DNA of 64,000 nt. Origin: Actinomycetales bacterium (lineage in GTDB: Bacteria > Actinomycetota > Actinomycetes > Actinomycetales > Dermatophilaceae). The notes beneath the pieces are model-generated. The model was given only the letters and a program-made list of their open reading frames with translations. It was not told the DNA's origin and made no database searches. Position 1 is the first letter of the stretch. Each line of letters starts with the position of its first letter. Positions 15,578-25,241 of the stretch are shown in pieces. The DNA lies in NCBI GenBank assembly GCA_002748155.1, contig PDRO01000014.1, positions 1 through 64,000 of the forward strand. The letters run 5' to 3'. Position numbers and translations under genes: made by a program.

Positions 15578-16741
15578 GTGAACGGCATCGAACCCCAACC
15601 GGGTGGGTTCTGGCGTCCGGGAGATGACGTCGGGCACCGACGATTCCTCGAGATCGGCGAGCTGAGCCTCGAGCGCGGTGGCTCGTTGCCGGGTGCCTGG
15701 CTCGCCTATGAGACCTGGGGGGAGCTCAACGCCGCCGCCGACAACGCCATCCTCGTCGAACATGCGTTGACCGGTGACAGCCATGTCGTCGGAACTGCCG
15801 GTTCCGGGCACCCTTCCCCCGGGTGGTGGGATGGGCTGGTCGGCCCCGGGCACCCGATCGACACCGATCGCTGGTTCGTCGTGGCAGCCAACGTCATCGG
15901 CGGCTGTCAGGGCAGCACCGGGCCCAGCTCGCTCGCACCTGACGGTCGGCCGTGGGGGAGCCGGTTCCCGTTCGTCACGATCCGTGATCATGTGGCAGCC
16001 GAGGCTTTGCTTGCCGATGCGTTGAACGTCCGGCAATGGGCCATGGTCATCGGTGGGTCGATGGGGGGGATGCGAGTGCTCGAGTGGGCGGTCGGCCAAC
16101 CCGAGCGGGTCGATCAGGCTGTCGTGGTGGCCAGCACGGCCGCGGCTACAGCCGACCAGATCGCCTGGGCCCAGCCACAACTGCTGGCCATCCGTAGCGA
16201 CCCCGGATTCGTCGGGGGTGACTACTACGAATCCGGACCCGGGCCGGTGACCGGACTCGGGATCGCGCGGCGGATCGCGCACACGACCTACCGCAGCTCC
16301 GCCGAGTTGGACATCCGCTTCTCCAGGGCGGTTCAGCCGGGCACCGACCCGCTCGGTTCCGGTGGCCAGTATGCCGTGGAGAGTTACCTCGATCACCATG
16401 CCCGCAAGTTGTCCGGGCGCTTCGACGCCAATTCCTACCTGGTGCTCACCGAGGCGATGAACTCCCATGACGTCGGCCGCGGCCGCGGCGGGGTAAGGGC
16501 AGCGCTGGCCGGTGTCCGAGCACAGGTCACCGCGATCGGGGTCGACTCCGACCGGCTGTATCCGGTGCGTGAACAGGAGGAACTCGCCAGACTTGCCCCG
16601 AAGGGTCGGTTGGAAGTCATTCATTCGGAGTGCGGACACGATGGGTTCCTCATCGAAGTCGGCCAGGTCGCCCGGATCGTCGACGATGCGTTGCGGCGTC
16701 ATGTTCGGCAGGATCCGCACGAGGTCTCGGTGATCCGGTAA
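15578..16741 (+). CDS. metX: Homoserine O-acetyltransferase MetX
   Basis: The product has 387 residues, an alpha/beta hydrolase of the MetX family. The nucleophile is S161 in GGSMGGM; the Asp lies in VDSDRLYP and the His in CGHDGF near the C-terminus. The N-terminal segment AYETWGELN and the oxyanion-region segment NVIGGCQGSTGP are typical. It activates homoserine with acetyl-CoA in the first committed step of methionine synthesis. The SAM-IV riboswitch directly upstream supports this assignment. GTG 15578 follows GAGGAG. Some MetX-like enzymes use succinyl-CoA; this was not checked. Confidence 0.95.
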   Translation: MNGIEPQPGGFWRPGDDVGHRRFLEIGELSLERGGSLPGAWLAYETWGELNAAADNAILVEHALTGDSHVVGTAGSGHPSPGWWDGLVGPGHPIDTDRWFVVAANVIGGCQGSTGPSSLAPDGRPWGSRFPFVTIRDHVAAEALLADALNVRQWAMVIGGSMGGMRVLEWAVGQPERVDQAVVVASTAAATADQIAWAQPQLLAIRSDPGFVGGDYYESGPGPVTGLGIARRIAHTTYRSSAELDIRFSRAVQPGTDPLGSGGQYAVESYLDHHARKLSGRFDANSYLVLTEAMNSHDVGRGRGGVRAALAGVRAQVTAIGVDSDRLYPVREQEELARLAPKGRLEVIHSECGHDGFLIEVGQVARIVDDALRRHVRQDPHEVSVIR

Positions 16742-16758
16742 CGTCACCTCACGGACTC

Positions 16759-16808
16759 GGGTTGGTGAACAACGCGGGTGGTGAACAACACGGGTTGGTG
16801 AACAACAC
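16759..16808 (+). repeat. Three tandem ~17-base repeats before the usp gene
   Basis: GGGTTGGTGAACAACGC (16759-16775), GGGTGGTGAACAACAC (16776-16791, one base shorter) and GGGTTGGTGAACAACAC (16792-16808) follow each other without gaps. They fill most of the 90-base space between metX and the universal stress gene. Each unit holds TGAACAAC, so they could be a regulator's half-sites or only a slippage product. Confidence 0.85.
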
Positions 16809-16831
16809 GGTAGGTCGACAAGGAGGTAGCT

Positions 16832-17239
16832 GTGGCCATCGTCGTCGGTTACGTGGCAACGAAGGAGGGCCGGGCCGCTCTGCGGCACGCGGCTCAGGAG
16901 TGCGAGCTGCGGCAGGCCAGGCTGATCGTCATCAATTCCCAGCGGGGAGGGAAAGACTTCGATGCCGACGAAGCCGCCAAGTTCGAGGCGGAGCTCGCTG
17001 CCGTCCGGCGCAAGCTCGACGATCTCGGACTAGCGCACGAAGAGCGTCAGTTGGTGCGGGGGAACGACCCTGCGGAGGACCTCATCTCGGTGGCCGAGGA
17101 AGAAAACGCCGACTTCATCGTCATCGGTCTGCGACGCCGGACCCCGGTGGGCAAGCTGATTCTGGGATCCAATGCGCAGCGGATCCTGCTCGATGCGACC
17201 TGCCCGGTGCTCGCGGTCAAGTCCGGCCACGAGCACTGA
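16832..17239 (+). CDS. Universal stress protein, UspA family
   Basis: The product has 135 residues, one Usp domain. It starts with the strand VVGYVATKEG, and the ATP-binding signature G-x2-G-x9-G-(S/T) is present near the end as GLRRRTPVGKLILGSNAQRIL (key residues G, G, GS), followed by CPVLAVK. GTG 16832 has AGGAGGT at 16821-16827. Its cytoplasmic role in stress is unknown in detail. The gap before it contains tandem repeats that may take part in its control. Confidence 0.92.
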   Translation: MAIVVGYVATKEGRAALRHAAQECELRQARLIVINSQRGGKDFDADEAAKFEAELAAVRRKLDDLGLAHEERQLVRGNDPAEDLISVAEEENADFIVIGLRRRTPVGKLILGSNAQRILLDATCPVLAVKSGHEH

Positions 17240-17343
17240 CGGGAGCTTCGACTAGAGCTCCGACGAGAGCACTGACGCCGAGTCGGCATTGCCAGCACTC
17301 GGTCAGTGGGCCTGCCTGGTTCGGTCTGCGCGCGGTCCGGAAC

Positions 17344-17349
17344 TATAAT
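17344..17349 (+). promoter_or_regulatory. -10 element of the primary sigma factor gene
   Basis: TATAAT lies 124 bases before the GTG of the sigma gene; the best -35 is a weak TTCGGT about 18 bases upstream. The 17240-17473 gap holds no gene that I can see, so the transcript would have a leader of roughly 115 bases. Confidence 0.45.
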
Positions 17350-17473
17350 GGGGGTGGCCGATGCGGCGGATGCGGGGTCCTGGCCACCTCAACCGCCACG
17401 TGCCGCCGAATCCCCACAGCATGCGTAGCCGGTTGGCCTGCCCTTGAGGTGCGCCGACTGCGAAAGGTAGCCC

Positions 17474-19423
17474 GTGACGCACGAGTCCAAGCCCACCCCT
17501 GATTCGACCGTGCCGGACATCGAGGGTGGCCCGGGCCGTCGAGCGGTGCCCGCAGCGTCCGGTCGAGCGGTGACGACGGCCTCGACCAAACGGACGACCA
17601 AGACCACCTCCGCCAAGGCGGGAACAACCAAGGCTGCCAGCCCCGGCAAACGGGCTGCCAAGGGCTCGGCGAGCGCCAAGAAGTCGACGGCGAAGACCAC
17701 CGGCGCTTCGGCCACGACAGCCCCCAAAGCCACGGCTGAGCCCAAGACGACCAAGACTGCCAAGGCGCGCAAGGCGACCGGAGCCGCTAAGACGACAGCA
17801 GCAGCCAAAGCGAGTGCGACCGCCAAGACCACGGGAGCCGCCAAGGCGGCCAAGACCGCGAAAGCACCCACGATCGCGAAAGCACCTAAGACCGCGAAGG
17901 CGACCAAGGCCGCCGAGACCGGGGCTAAGGCGGCTGCTACCCGCAAGACGAAACCCCGAGCGATCGGGAACAAGGACGGCACCGCACCCGATCAGACCGA
18001 TCCCTCCGACGAGGCCACGTCCGCCAAAACGGCGAAGAAGCCCACCAGAGCCGCTGCCAAGACTGCCAAGACTGCCAAGAAAGCCGCGGGTGACAAACCG
18101 ACTCCCCGCCGGGCCACCCGGTCGAAGAAGTCAGCGGCAGCCGAGCCGGATCTGCCGGCCACCGAAGCAGCCGATTCGGAGTCGGTCGAGAACGACTCGG
18201 AACTGCCCGAGGCCATCACACCCGACGAGGTCGATCTCGATGCCGGCGACACCGAAGACACGGACGACACCGACGGCACGGACGACACCGACGACACGGA
18301 CGACACGGACGACACAGAGGACGGCAAGGACTCTGAGGACTCTGAGAACTCGGACGAGACCGACGACGACGACAGCGACTCGGTCACCGGTGCGGCCGCC
18401 GGCCGGGGCAAGTCGGGGCGTACCCCCGGGAGCGACGACAGCGAGGCGGCCGGTTTCGTCATCCGTGACGACGATGAGGAGGATGCGCCTGCTCAGCAGG
18501 TCGTCACGGCTGGTGCCACCGCCGACCCGGTCAAGGACTACCTCAAACAGATCGGCAAGGTCGCTCTGCTCAACGCCGAGCAGGAGGTCGAACTGGCCAA
18601 ACGGATCGAGGCGGGGCTGTTCGCTGAGGAGAAGCTCAACTCGGGCACCAAGATCGACCAGAAACTCAAACGTGAGCTCTGGTGGATCGCCCAAGACGGT
18701 CGCAAGGCCAAGAATCACCTGCTCGAGGCCAACTTGCGCCTCGTGGTCAGTCTGGCCAAGCGTTACACCGGTCGGGGCATGCTCTTCCTGGATCTCATCC
18801 AGGAGGGCAACCTGGGCCTGATCCGGGCGGTGGAGAAGTTCGACTACACCAAGGGCTACAAGTTCTCGACTTACGCCACCTGGTGGATCCGTCAGGCGAT
18901 CACCCGAGCCATGGCAGACCAGGCCCGGACGATCCGGATCCCGGTGCATATGGTCGAGGTCATCAACAAGTTGGCCCGGGTCCAACGCCAGATGCTTCAG
19001 GATCTGGGTCGTGAGCCGACTCCCGAAGAACTGGCCAAAGAACTCGACATGACCCCCGAGAAGGTTGTCGAGGTGCAGAAGTACGGCCGGGAGCCGATCT
19101 CCTTGCACACCCCCCTCGGTGAGGACGGCGACAGTGAGTTCGGTGACCTCATCGAAGACTCCGAGGCGGTCGTGCCGGCCGAGGCGGTCAGTTTCACCCT
19201 GCTCCAGGAACAGTTGCACTCGGTGCTGGACACTCTGTCGGAGCGGGAAGCAGGCGTGGTGTCGATGCGCTTCGGGCTGACCGACGGTCAGCCGAAAACG
19301 CTTGACGAGATCGGGAAGGTCTACGGCGTCACTCGGGAGCGGATCCGGCAGATCGAATCCAAGACGATGAGCAAGCTGCGCCACCCGTCGCGTTCCCAGG
19401 TCCTTCGCGACTACCTCGACTGA
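17474..19423 (+). CDS. sigA: Primary sigma factor, SigA/HrdB type
   Basis: The product has 649 residues. The conserved core starts near residue 351 ([16 protein letters not shown], region 1.2), followed by region 2 with [35 protein letters not shown] and [11 protein letters not shown], region 3, and region 4 with [20 protein letters not shown]. It directs RNA polymerase to housekeeping promoters. The first ~215 residues are unusual even for actinobacteria: Lys/Ala/Thr-rich with many TAK/AKTTK units, like histone H1 tails, followed at about 255-304 by a nearly pure Asp/Glu/Thr tract (repeated DDTDDTD). GTG 17474 follows GAAAGG. The end overlaps the convergent transglutaminase gene by 13 bases. 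Confidence 0.95.
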   Translation: MTHESKPTPDSTVPDIEGGPGRRAVPAASGRAVTTASTKRTTKTTSAKAGTTKAASPGKRAAKGSASAKKSTAKTTGASATTAPKATAEPKTTKTAKARKATGAAKTTAAAKASATAKTTGAAKAAKTAKAPTIAKAPKTAKATKAAETGAKAAATRKTKPRAIGNKDGTAPDQTDPSDEATSAKTAKKPTRAAAKTAKTAKKAAGDKPTPRRATRSKKSAAAEPDLPATEAADSESVENDSELPEAITPDEVDLDAGDTEDTDDTDGTDDTDDTDDTDDTEDGKDSEDSENSDETDDDDSDSVTGAAAGRGKSGRTPGSDDSEAAGFVIRDDDEEDAPAQQVVTAGATADPVKDYLKQIGKVALLNAEQEVELAKRIEAGLFAEEKLNSGTKIDQKLKRELWWIAQDGRKAKNHLLEANLRLVVSLAKRYTGRGMLFLDLIQEGNLGLIRAVEKFDYTKGYKFSTYATWWIRQAITRAMADQARTIRIPVHMVEVINKLARVQRQMLQDLGREPTPEELAKELDMTPEKVVEVQKYGREPISLHTPLGEDGDSEFGDLIEDSEAVVPAEAVSFTLLQEQLHSVLDTLSEREAGVVSMRFGLTDGQPKTLDEIGKVYGVTRERIRQIESKTMSKLRHPSRSQVLRDYLD

Positions 19424-21819
19424 TCGTCCTTGTCATCCGCCCGGAGCCGGTAGCGCTGGGGTCGCCGGTTCTTCGACGTATGCCGATCAACTCGTGTCAG
19501 TAGGCCACGAACGGGCCTGCCGAGGCGGGAAACCGTTGACCGGGTCTGCTCGACCCACCAGTTGCGCGCGTCCCGGGGCGTCAGCAGGGCCCGGAGGCGG
19601 TGACGCCACCTGCGGGTCCGGGCTACCGATGAGATGATCATCCGGGTTCGATGCGGCCGGACCGGATCGACCTGGGCCCCGGGCCGGGCATACCGGGCTC
19701 GCTCGACCGTCGCTGCCAGCTTCTCCAACGATCGGCGTGCCGGACCGTGCAGGTGCCCTTCTTGCACGTAGTAGGTGCAGGCATCGCGCAGCGTCCCGCC
19801 CGGAGGTGGTGGCACCCCCAGGTCTTCGAGGCGGTCGGTCATCGCTTGCCAATGGACCTCCACCTGCTGCTCGGGTGTTCCGGCCCGCGCCATGCGAGAG
19901 CGGTGGACCAACCGGGAAGTCACCGGCAGGACCAGACTGCCGAGGATCCCGAGAAGGAGTCCGACGACCACGAGTCCTGCCGGGCCGGCGAGCCAGTCGG
20001 TGATCCGCTGGGCCAGGGACTGCGGCACGTCGGGCTGTCCGAGGATTGGGTCCGGCCGAGGGGCTTCGCCGGGTGGTTCGGTTCGGTCGTCGCTCGACGG
20101 GGCGGGTGTGGTGGGAGAGGAGCTCGAGTCCGGCGTGGCGACGGTCCAACCCGGTGCGGCGCCGGTGCGTGCCGACGGCGTCGGTTCGAACCGCACCCAG
20201 CCGGCACCGGCAAGATACAGCTCCGGCCAGGCGTGGGCGTCGGATGTGGTGACGGTATAGCTGTCGTCGTTCCGGGTGCCGGGGAGGAATCCGATGGCCA
20301 TCCGGGCGGGTATGCCGGCCTGCCGGGCCATCATGACCATGGCGGAGGAGAACTGCACACAATACCCGCGCCGGTTCTCGAGGAAGGCCGTGATCGGGTC
20401 CACCGGCGCACCGCTGGTGGTGTCGACATCACCGAGTTCCAGGCTGTACGTGAAACCACCTTCGGAGCGCAGCCAGGACTGGATGGCCGCGGCCATGCCG
20501 TACGGTGTGTCGGTCGGCGCACGGGCCGAGGACTCGACCTCCTGAAGTGCCCGGGTGACGGCCGAAACAGAGGCTGGATGTACCCACAGCGCCGGATCGG
20601 TCGGCTCCAGCTCGGGGGTGCCGGACCCGATGATGGGTTCGACGCCGGAGCGGAGGAGATCGCTTGTGAGGTCGAGTTCCACGTATCTGGCGGAATACGA
20701 AGCCGGCTGCGACTGGGCGTAGACGTCCCGGGTCGATTCATCTACCTGCCAAGCGATATCGCCCAGATCGACGGCCACGATCGGCTGCGGTGTGGCCAGT
20801 GCCGGCGGCGCGAGTGAATAGTCGAACACGGTCACCGTCTGCTCGGTCCGGCCGACCTCGGGCGACACGGTGAACATGGCGGCGGTGCCGAGTTGGGGTC
20901 GTGTCGCGGCTCTCCAGTTGGTGCCGTCGAAGGTTGACGTGGCCAACACCCGGAAGGGGGCTGCCACGGAGCTGGTCGTGCGATAGCGGAACACGACGGT
21001 CGGGTCGCGGTTCACCAGGTTTCGGCCGACATCGACGGTGGAGTTGTAACCGATCTGGGCGGGGACGCTGCTGCCCATCGGTTCACCGATAGCCAAACCG
21101 TCCAGGACGTATCGGGTCGGAAGCTGGTTGAACAGGGCGGCCAGCACGAGGGATCCGAGGACCGCTGAGCCACCGACCCGGAAGGCCATCACGGTAAAGC
21201 GGGTGTCGCCGAGGCGCTCCGTGCCCGCACTCCCGGCGGGATCGATCCATCGGTGCATTCGTTGGTGTGTGCCGTCGGCCAACAACACCAGCCATGACAC
21301 AGCGGCGGCGGCGAAATACCCGGGGTGGAGGGCACTCGAGCTGTTCGCCGCGGCGCTGAGAAAGACCGTCAACAATGGCAGCCCGGCCACGGCCGGGGCA
21401 GCGAGGGTGACGGCGAGATGGTCGACGATGATGACGACGACGACGGCTACCAGGGCCAGGGTGACGGTGACCGCGTGGACGGCGGGGAGCGGGGACGACG
21501 ACGCCTGATAGACCGTTCGACCGAACTGCACGAAGATCTCGGAGAACCTCTGCGCCGTGGCGATGGTCGGCACTGCCCACCAGGTTGTCCCAGGGGCGAA
21601 TGCCCAGGTCGCGGCGACGACGACGGCAACCAGTTGAGCCGGAAGGACGAGGCCGGCGCGGGAGCTCACGCTGCGGATCGATATCCCCACCGCGGTGGCC
21701 ACCACGGCGAGCCAACAGCCGTGCCAGAACCATGCTCGGTCGGTCACCAGGACGGTCGCCGAGAACAGGGTAGTGAGGGCCGCAGCCGCAGCGAGTGAGG
21801 CCGACCTGATGACACTCAT
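19411..21819 (-). CDS. Membrane transglutaminase-like protein (TgpA family)
   Basis: The product has 802 residues. The first ~220 carry several membrane segments, then comes an extracytoplasmic part with a transglutaminase-like core: Cys in [22 protein letters not shown], His in [11 protein letters not shown] and Asp further on (GWVRFEPTP follows). A further membrane segment ([18 protein letters not shown]) and a C-terminal DUF4129-like cytoplasmic tail close the protein. It is last in the moxR-DUF58-TgpA operon, a common trio in actinobacteria thought to act on the cell envelope. The start lies 3 bases after the DUF58 stop. The 3' end overlaps sigA on the other strand. Confidence 0.88.
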   Translation of the reverse strand: MSVIRSASLAAAAALTTLFSATVLVTDRAWFWHGCWLAVVATAVGISIRSVSSRAGLVLPAQLVAVVVAATWAFAPGTTWWAVPTIATAQRFSEIFVQFGRTVYQASSSPLPAVHAVTVTLALVAVVVVIIVDHLAVTLAAPAVAGLPLLTVFLSAAANSSSALHPGYFAAAAVSWLVLLADGTHQRMHRWIDPAGSAGTERLGDTRFTVMAFRVGGSAVLGSLVLAALFNQLPTRYVLDGLAIGEPMGSSVPAQIGYNSTVDVGRNLVNRDPTVVFRYRTTSSVAAPFRVLATSTFDGTNWRAATRPQLGTAAMFTVSPEVGRTEQTVTVFDYSLAPPALATPQPIVAVDLGDIAWQVDESTRDVYAQSQPASYSARYVELDLTSDLLRSGVEPIIGSGTPELEPTDPALWVHPASVSAVTRALQEVESSARAPTDTPYGMAAAIQSWLRSEGGFTYSLELGDVDTTSGAPVDPITAFLENRRGYCVQFSSAMVMMARQAGIPARMAIGFLPGTRNDDSYTVTTSDAHAWPELYLAGAGWVRFEPTPSARTGAAPGWTVATPDSSSSPTTPAPSSDDRTEPPGEAPRPDPILGQPDVPQSLAQRITDWLAGPAGLVVVGLLLGILGSLVLPVTSRLVHRSRMARAGTPEQQVEVHWQAMTDRLEDLGVPPPPGGTLRDACTYYVQEGHLHGPARRSLEKLAATVERARYARPGAQVDPVRPHRTRMIISSVARTRRWRHRLRALLTPRDARNWWVEQTRSTVSRLGRPVRGLLTRVDRHTSKNRRPQRYRLRADDKDDQSR

Positions 21820-21822
21820 CGT

Positions 21823-23121
21823 TCAGCGCTCGATCGTTTCGTGCTCATCGGGTGTGCCTCGGTGTGGATGCAGGTCTCGGGACGCCACCCTGGGCCAAGC
21901 CGTGCTGATCGTGTCACCGGGACGGACAGCAGTGGCCCGCCAGCCCGACTCGGTGAACAGCTCGACCGCCCGTGCAGTGCCGATCGTGCCCACCTGGTCC
22001 GCCGGGCCGGGCACGACAAGAGCTAGCCCGTTCACTCCTGACGGGCGTTGCCGGGCCAGCCGGGACACCAACGTGTCGTCGAACGCGACGACGATCGCGA
22101 CACACAGCCCCCCGGGCGCGAGCAGGCTGTGCGACGCCTGGACCAGTTGTTCGGCTTCGGCGCTCGGGACGGTTTCGGTGACCGCCAGGACCCGCAGGCC
22201 GTTGGCCGGATCGGTGGCGAGGTTGACCTGTCCGGACCGAACCGTCTCCGGCGTGAGTAGATGCACGGCATACCCGACATCGTTGACGTGGTTCAACACC
22301 GAGGCCATCGCTCTGACTCCCCACTCGAAGGAGCTCCCGGGGCCGGTGCCCACGTGGGCCGGCCGGCGTGGATCGAGCATCAGGACGGCTCGTCGTCGTG
22401 ACGGTCGGTCTTCTTGACGGACCACGAGACTGCCGGTCCGGGCGGTGGTCGGCCAGTGAATCCGGCGTAGGTCGTCACCGTCCCGGTATTCGCGGATCGA
22501 CTGATCGTCCTCGCCGTGCAGGGCCACCAAGTGCGGGATCTCTCCCTCCGTGCCCAGCCCGGAGCCGGAGGGTCGCCTGCCCGGCAATGGGTCGATCCTG
22601 GGCAGCACGATGATCTCGGTCGTCGCACCGACGTCGACCGATCGTCTGGTGAGCCCGAAAGGATCGCGCAGGTGAACGGTGAGCGGACCCAGCCGGTGCC
22701 TCCCGCGCACCGTCGGCCGCACGGCATACCGGATCGTCCGCCGGTGCGCCGGTCCGACCGCGGCGAGCAGGATCCGAGGCGACTGGCCGAGTCGCTTCCC
22801 CAGCCGCTCGGTCGCCAGCATGAAGGCGGTGCCGCGATTCCCCGTGTTGGTCACCGTCGTATACACCTGGGCAGGCTCGTCGGCGACGAGCTGAGCCGGA
22901 TCCGTCGCGCGAGTCACGGCCAGACCGGCCGGGCGCCGGATCAGCAGCGCGGCCAGGACCGGGAGGCCGAGCAGGAGCAACCCGATCCGGATGACGTCCT
23001 GGAAGCCCAACCCGATCCCGACCACCGCCACGGTCAACCCGGCGACGACGAAGGCTCGTCCCCGGGTGGTGAGCAGCCGAGTGCCGGACGGCCGCCGGAT
23101 GACGAGCTGTGGACGCTTCAT
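21823..23121 (-). CDS. DUF58 domain protein
   Basis: The product has 432 residues. Two hydrophobic segments lie near residues 25-60, then a beta-rich domain with RPTVRGRHRLGPLTVHLRDPFGL. The DUF58 signature HLVALHGEDDQSIREYRDGDDLRRIHWPTTARTG lies about residues 205-240 (key part YRDGDDLRRIHW). A vWA-like fold follows. It works with MoxR ATPases, possibly in assembling envelope proteins or cofactors. It lies 17 bases after moxR and 3 bases before the TgpA gene, so they form one operon. Confidence 0.9.
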   Translation of the reverse strand: MKRPQLVIRRPSGTRLLTTRGRAFVVAGLTVAVVGIGLGFQDVIRIGLLLLGLPVLAALLIRRPAGLAVTRATDPAQLVADEPAQVYTTVTNTGNRGTAFMLATERLGKRLGQSPRILLAAVGPAHRRTIRYAVRPTVRGRHRLGPLTVHLRDPFGLTRRSVDVGATTEIIVLPRIDPLPGRRPSGSGLGTEGEIPHLVALHGEDDQSIREYRDGDDLRRIHWPTTARTGSLVVRQEDRPSRRRAVLMLDPRRPAHVGTGPGSSFEWGVRAMASVLNHVNDVGYAVHLLTPETVRSGQVNLATDPANGLRVLAVTETVPSAEAEQLVQASHSLLAPGGLCVAIVVAFDDTLVSRLARQRPSGVNGLALVVPGPADQVGTIGTARAVELFTESGWRATAVRPGDTISTAWPRVASRDLHPHRGTPDEHETIER

Positions 23122-23138
23122 CGTGCCCGCATCAGTGT

Positions 23139-24194
23139 TCAGCGAGGCGCGACCGGCACCGGTGTGGCGTGGAGCAACTCGGTCAGCACCCGGGCCGGCG
23201 TGCGGTGGGCCAAGGTGGCGTCCCCGGAGAGCATGATCCGGTGGGCCAACACGATCGGCACCATCCGCTGCACGTCGTCGGGGAGCACATGGTCCCGGGC
23301 CCGCAAGGCTGCATGTGCCCGCGCTGCCCTCAGCACGTGTAGAGCGGCGCGCGGTGAAGCACCCAGCCGAATGGCCGGGCTGGTCCGGGTGGCGTTGGCC
23401 AAGTCGACGACGTATTGGCGCACCGCTGGCGCGGCGTAGACGTCCCGGACGACCCGGATCATCCGGGCCACGGTGGCTGCGTCTGTGACCGGTGTCAGCG
23501 ACTCGAGCGGCGAGATCCCGGCGTGGGAGTCGAGCAACGCCACCTCGGCGGCCGGGTCCGGGTAGCCGATCGAGATCCGTGCCATGAACCGATCACGCTG
23601 AGCCTCGGGTAGGGGATAGGTGCCCTCCATCTCGATCGGGTTCTGGGTGGCGACGACGATGAAGGGCCTGGGCAACGTGTACGTCCGTCCGTCGACGGTG
23701 ACCTGGCCTTCTTCCATGCACTCCAGTAGTGCCGATTGGGTCTTGGGTGACGCACGGTTGATCTCGTCACCGACAACGACGTTGGCGAAGACTGCTCCGG
23801 GGCGGAACTCGAAGTCGCGCACATCTTGATTGAAGACATTGACTCCGGTGATGTCCGAGGGCAACAGGTCGGGGGTGAACTGGATCCGGCGCACCGAGCA
23901 GTCGATCGCTCGGGCCATCGCTTTGGCGAGCATCGTCTTGCCCACTCCCGGCACGTCTTCGACGAGCAGGTGGCCGCCGGCCAGCAACACAGTGATCGCC
24001 GTGCTGATCACCTCGGGTTTGCCCTCGATGACCTGTTGCATCGCCCCGGCGATCCGGGAGGCCGCAGCGCGCAGTTCGGCCAGTGCCTCCGGGGTCGATC
24101 GATCAGTCACCTCGGCAGGTGCCGGTGAGCGGACCGGCGGCCTCGGAGGTGCCGTGGGGTGCCGTCGTTCACCTCTCGGATCGGGTCCGCTCAT
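23139..24194 (-). CDS. MoxR-family AAA+ ATPase
   Basis: The product has 351 residues. Walker A is EDVPGVGKTMLAKA, Walker B VVGDEINRASPKTQSALLECM (key DEINRA) and sensor 1 VATQNPIE; the C-terminal lid holds SPRAALHVLRAARAHA. MoxR ATPases act as chaperones with DUF58/vWA partners. ATG 24194 is preferred, with GGGGAG nine bases upstream; the frame is open to 24245. Repeated GTGGnG motifs in the 30 bases before the start resemble those before mraZ, so MraZ control of this operon is possible. Confidence 0.9.
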   Translation of the reverse strand: MSGPDPRGERRHPTAPPRPPVRSPAPAEVTDRSTPEALAELRAAASRIAGAMQQVIEGKPEVISTAITVLLAGGHLLVEDVPGVGKTMLAKAMARAIDCSVRRIQFTPDLLPSDITGVNVFNQDVRDFEFRPGAVFANVVVGDEINRASPKTQSALLECMEEGQVTVDGRTYTLPRPFIVVATQNPIEMEGTYPLPEAQRDRFMARISIGYPDPAAEVALLDSHAGISPLESLTPVTDAATVARMIRVVRDVYAAPAVRQYVVDLANATRTSPAIRLGASPRAALHVLRAARAHAALRARDHVLPDDVQRMVPIVLAHRIMLSGDATLAHRTPARVLTELLHATPVPVAPR

Positions 24195-24195
24195 C

Positions 24196-24224
24196 CTCCA
24201 CAACTCCCCACGCTCACACTCCAC
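24196..24224 (-). promoter_or_regulatory. GTGGnG repeats directly before moxR (possible MraZ boxes)
   Basis: On the minus strand GTGGAG (24224-24219), GTGGGG (24211-24206) and GTGGAG (24201-24196) precede the moxR ATG; the last two are exactly 10 bases apart. One also overlaps a possible ribosome site, so part of the pattern may simply be Shine-Dalgarno sequence. Confidence 0.3.
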
Positions 24225-24377
24225 CGTCCTGACCCAACCTGTCACCTACCCGTGCAGCAGGCCCTTCCAAGGGTGCCCGGAGCATCGCCGAGTCACCGGT
24301 CAGGCGAGCGTACGGGGCGTCGGTGCGATAGCCAAGTGGAAGCCTGACCGTCATTCGGACTGCCGGGTGTGGTAGTC

Positions 24378-24393
24378 CTCCATTTTCCTCCAC
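24378..24393 (-). promoter_or_regulatory. Pair of GTGGAG-like repeats facing moxR (possible MraZ box)
   Basis: On the minus strand GTGGAG (24393-24388) and ATGGAG (24383-24378) are 10 bases apart, the same period as in the mraZ boxes on the other strand. They lie in the AT-rich centre of the divergent region, about 185 bases before moxR, a sensible place for a promoter operator. Confidence 0.4.
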
Positions 24394-24464
24394 CTAGTTT
24401 GAACAGCAAGCATGTCGTGCAATGCCTCGGAATATCCGTGATTTTCGCGGATATTGCTGGGTTG

Positions 24465-24490
24465 GTGGAGGGAAGTGGAGTATGGTGGGG
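24465..24490 (+). promoter_or_regulatory. MraZ box: three GTGGnG repeats, 10-base period
   Basis: GTGGAG (24465-24470), GTGGAG (24475-24480) and GTGGGG (24485-24490) are spaced exactly ten bases apart. MraZ of E. coli binds TGGGN repeats separated by 5 bases before its own gene, and mraZ boxes are typical for the dcw operon. The repeats overlap the possible -10 TATGGT, so binding would block the dcw promoter. Confidence 0.7.
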
Positions 24491-24552
24491 CACCATGGAG
24501 TGACGCAGTGGAATCAGCCGGGTCACGGGTCGGACGGAAGGGGTGGTGCCTG

Positions 24553-24984
24553 GTGTTTCTCGGTACCTACACGCCTCGTCTCGACGACAAGGGTCGGCTG
24601 ATCCTGCCGGCCAAGTTCCGGGACGGCCTCGCCGAGGGCCTCGTCATGGCCAAAGGGCAGGAACGCTGTCTCGTCGTGTATCCGACCGCCGAGTTCCTCC
24701 GGATCGCGACCGCGATGCAGCAGGCTCCCGGGACGGTCGCGCACGTTCGGGACTACACCAGGGTGCTGGCCTCGAGCGCTACCGACCAGGTCCCCGATCG
24801 GCAGGGCCGGATCACGATCCCGGCCATGCTGCGTGACTACGCCCAGTTGGACCGTGATCTTGCCGTCATCGGCAATATCAGCCGGGTCGAGATCTGGCAC
24901 TTGCCCGCGTGGGAGGACTACCTGGCCACCAAGGAGCCGGCTTTCGCCAGCCAGTCCGAGGAGGTGGCGCCCGGGGTCTTCTGA
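24553..24984 (+). CDS. mraZ: Transcriptional regulator MraZ
   Basis: The product has 143 residues, the normal size, with two AbrB-like MraZ repeats: the first starts [25 protein letters not shown], the second holds [21 protein letters not shown]. MraZ forms rings and represses its own dcw operon. GTG 24553 is chosen because homology starts with FLGTY at once and GGAAGGGG lies nine bases before; the open frame upstream (to 24454) runs through the operator. It is first of the division and cell-wall cluster. Confidence 0.95.
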   Translation: MFLGTYTPRLDDKGRLILPAKFRDGLAEGLVMAKGQERCLVVYPTAEFLRIATAMQQAPGTVAHVRDYTRVLASSATDQVPDRQGRITIPAMLRDYAQLDRDLAVIGNISRVEIWHLPAWEDYLATKEPAFASQSEEVAPGVF

Positions 24985-25241
24985 GCCGCCGTTCCGGCTG
25001 GTCACCGCAGCATCGTGCGGGTGCCTGCGCCCAGGTCTCCAGCCGCTTCCGGTCCCGACACGACTTCCCCCGTGCCGGATCCGCCAGCGGTCGAGAACCC
25101 ATCGAAGCGGATGGGGACCTGAGGGCAGGACCAGCAACCAGCACTCACGACCTCACACCCGCGATGCCTCGACGAGCACGACGAACTGAGCAATGAGCAG
25201 GACCCGTCAGCACATCTCGAACCCCGGAGCAGGAGTCCTCG
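24985..25241 (+). other. Leader region before rsmH (mraW)
   Basis: These 257 bases hold no convincing gene. In many actinobacteria a structured RNA (the mraW motif) has been proposed at this place. The stretch 25100-25125 has a possible GGACCTG/CAGGACC hairpin-like pair, but I cannot show the motif by eye. Confidence 0.3.

Larger units (their letters stand above)
24195..24552. other. Divergent intergenic region between moxR and mraZ
   Basis: No gene is seen in these 358 bases, but they are rich in possible control sites: GTGGnG repeats in both orientations (listed separately) and an 8-base inverted repeat AATATCCG-N9-CGGATATT (24431-24438, 24448-24455). A TATGGT at 24481-24486 could be the -10 of the dcw operon. 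The stretch 24370-24460 is clearly AT-richer than its surroundings, as expected for a divergent promoter region. Confidence 0.6.
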
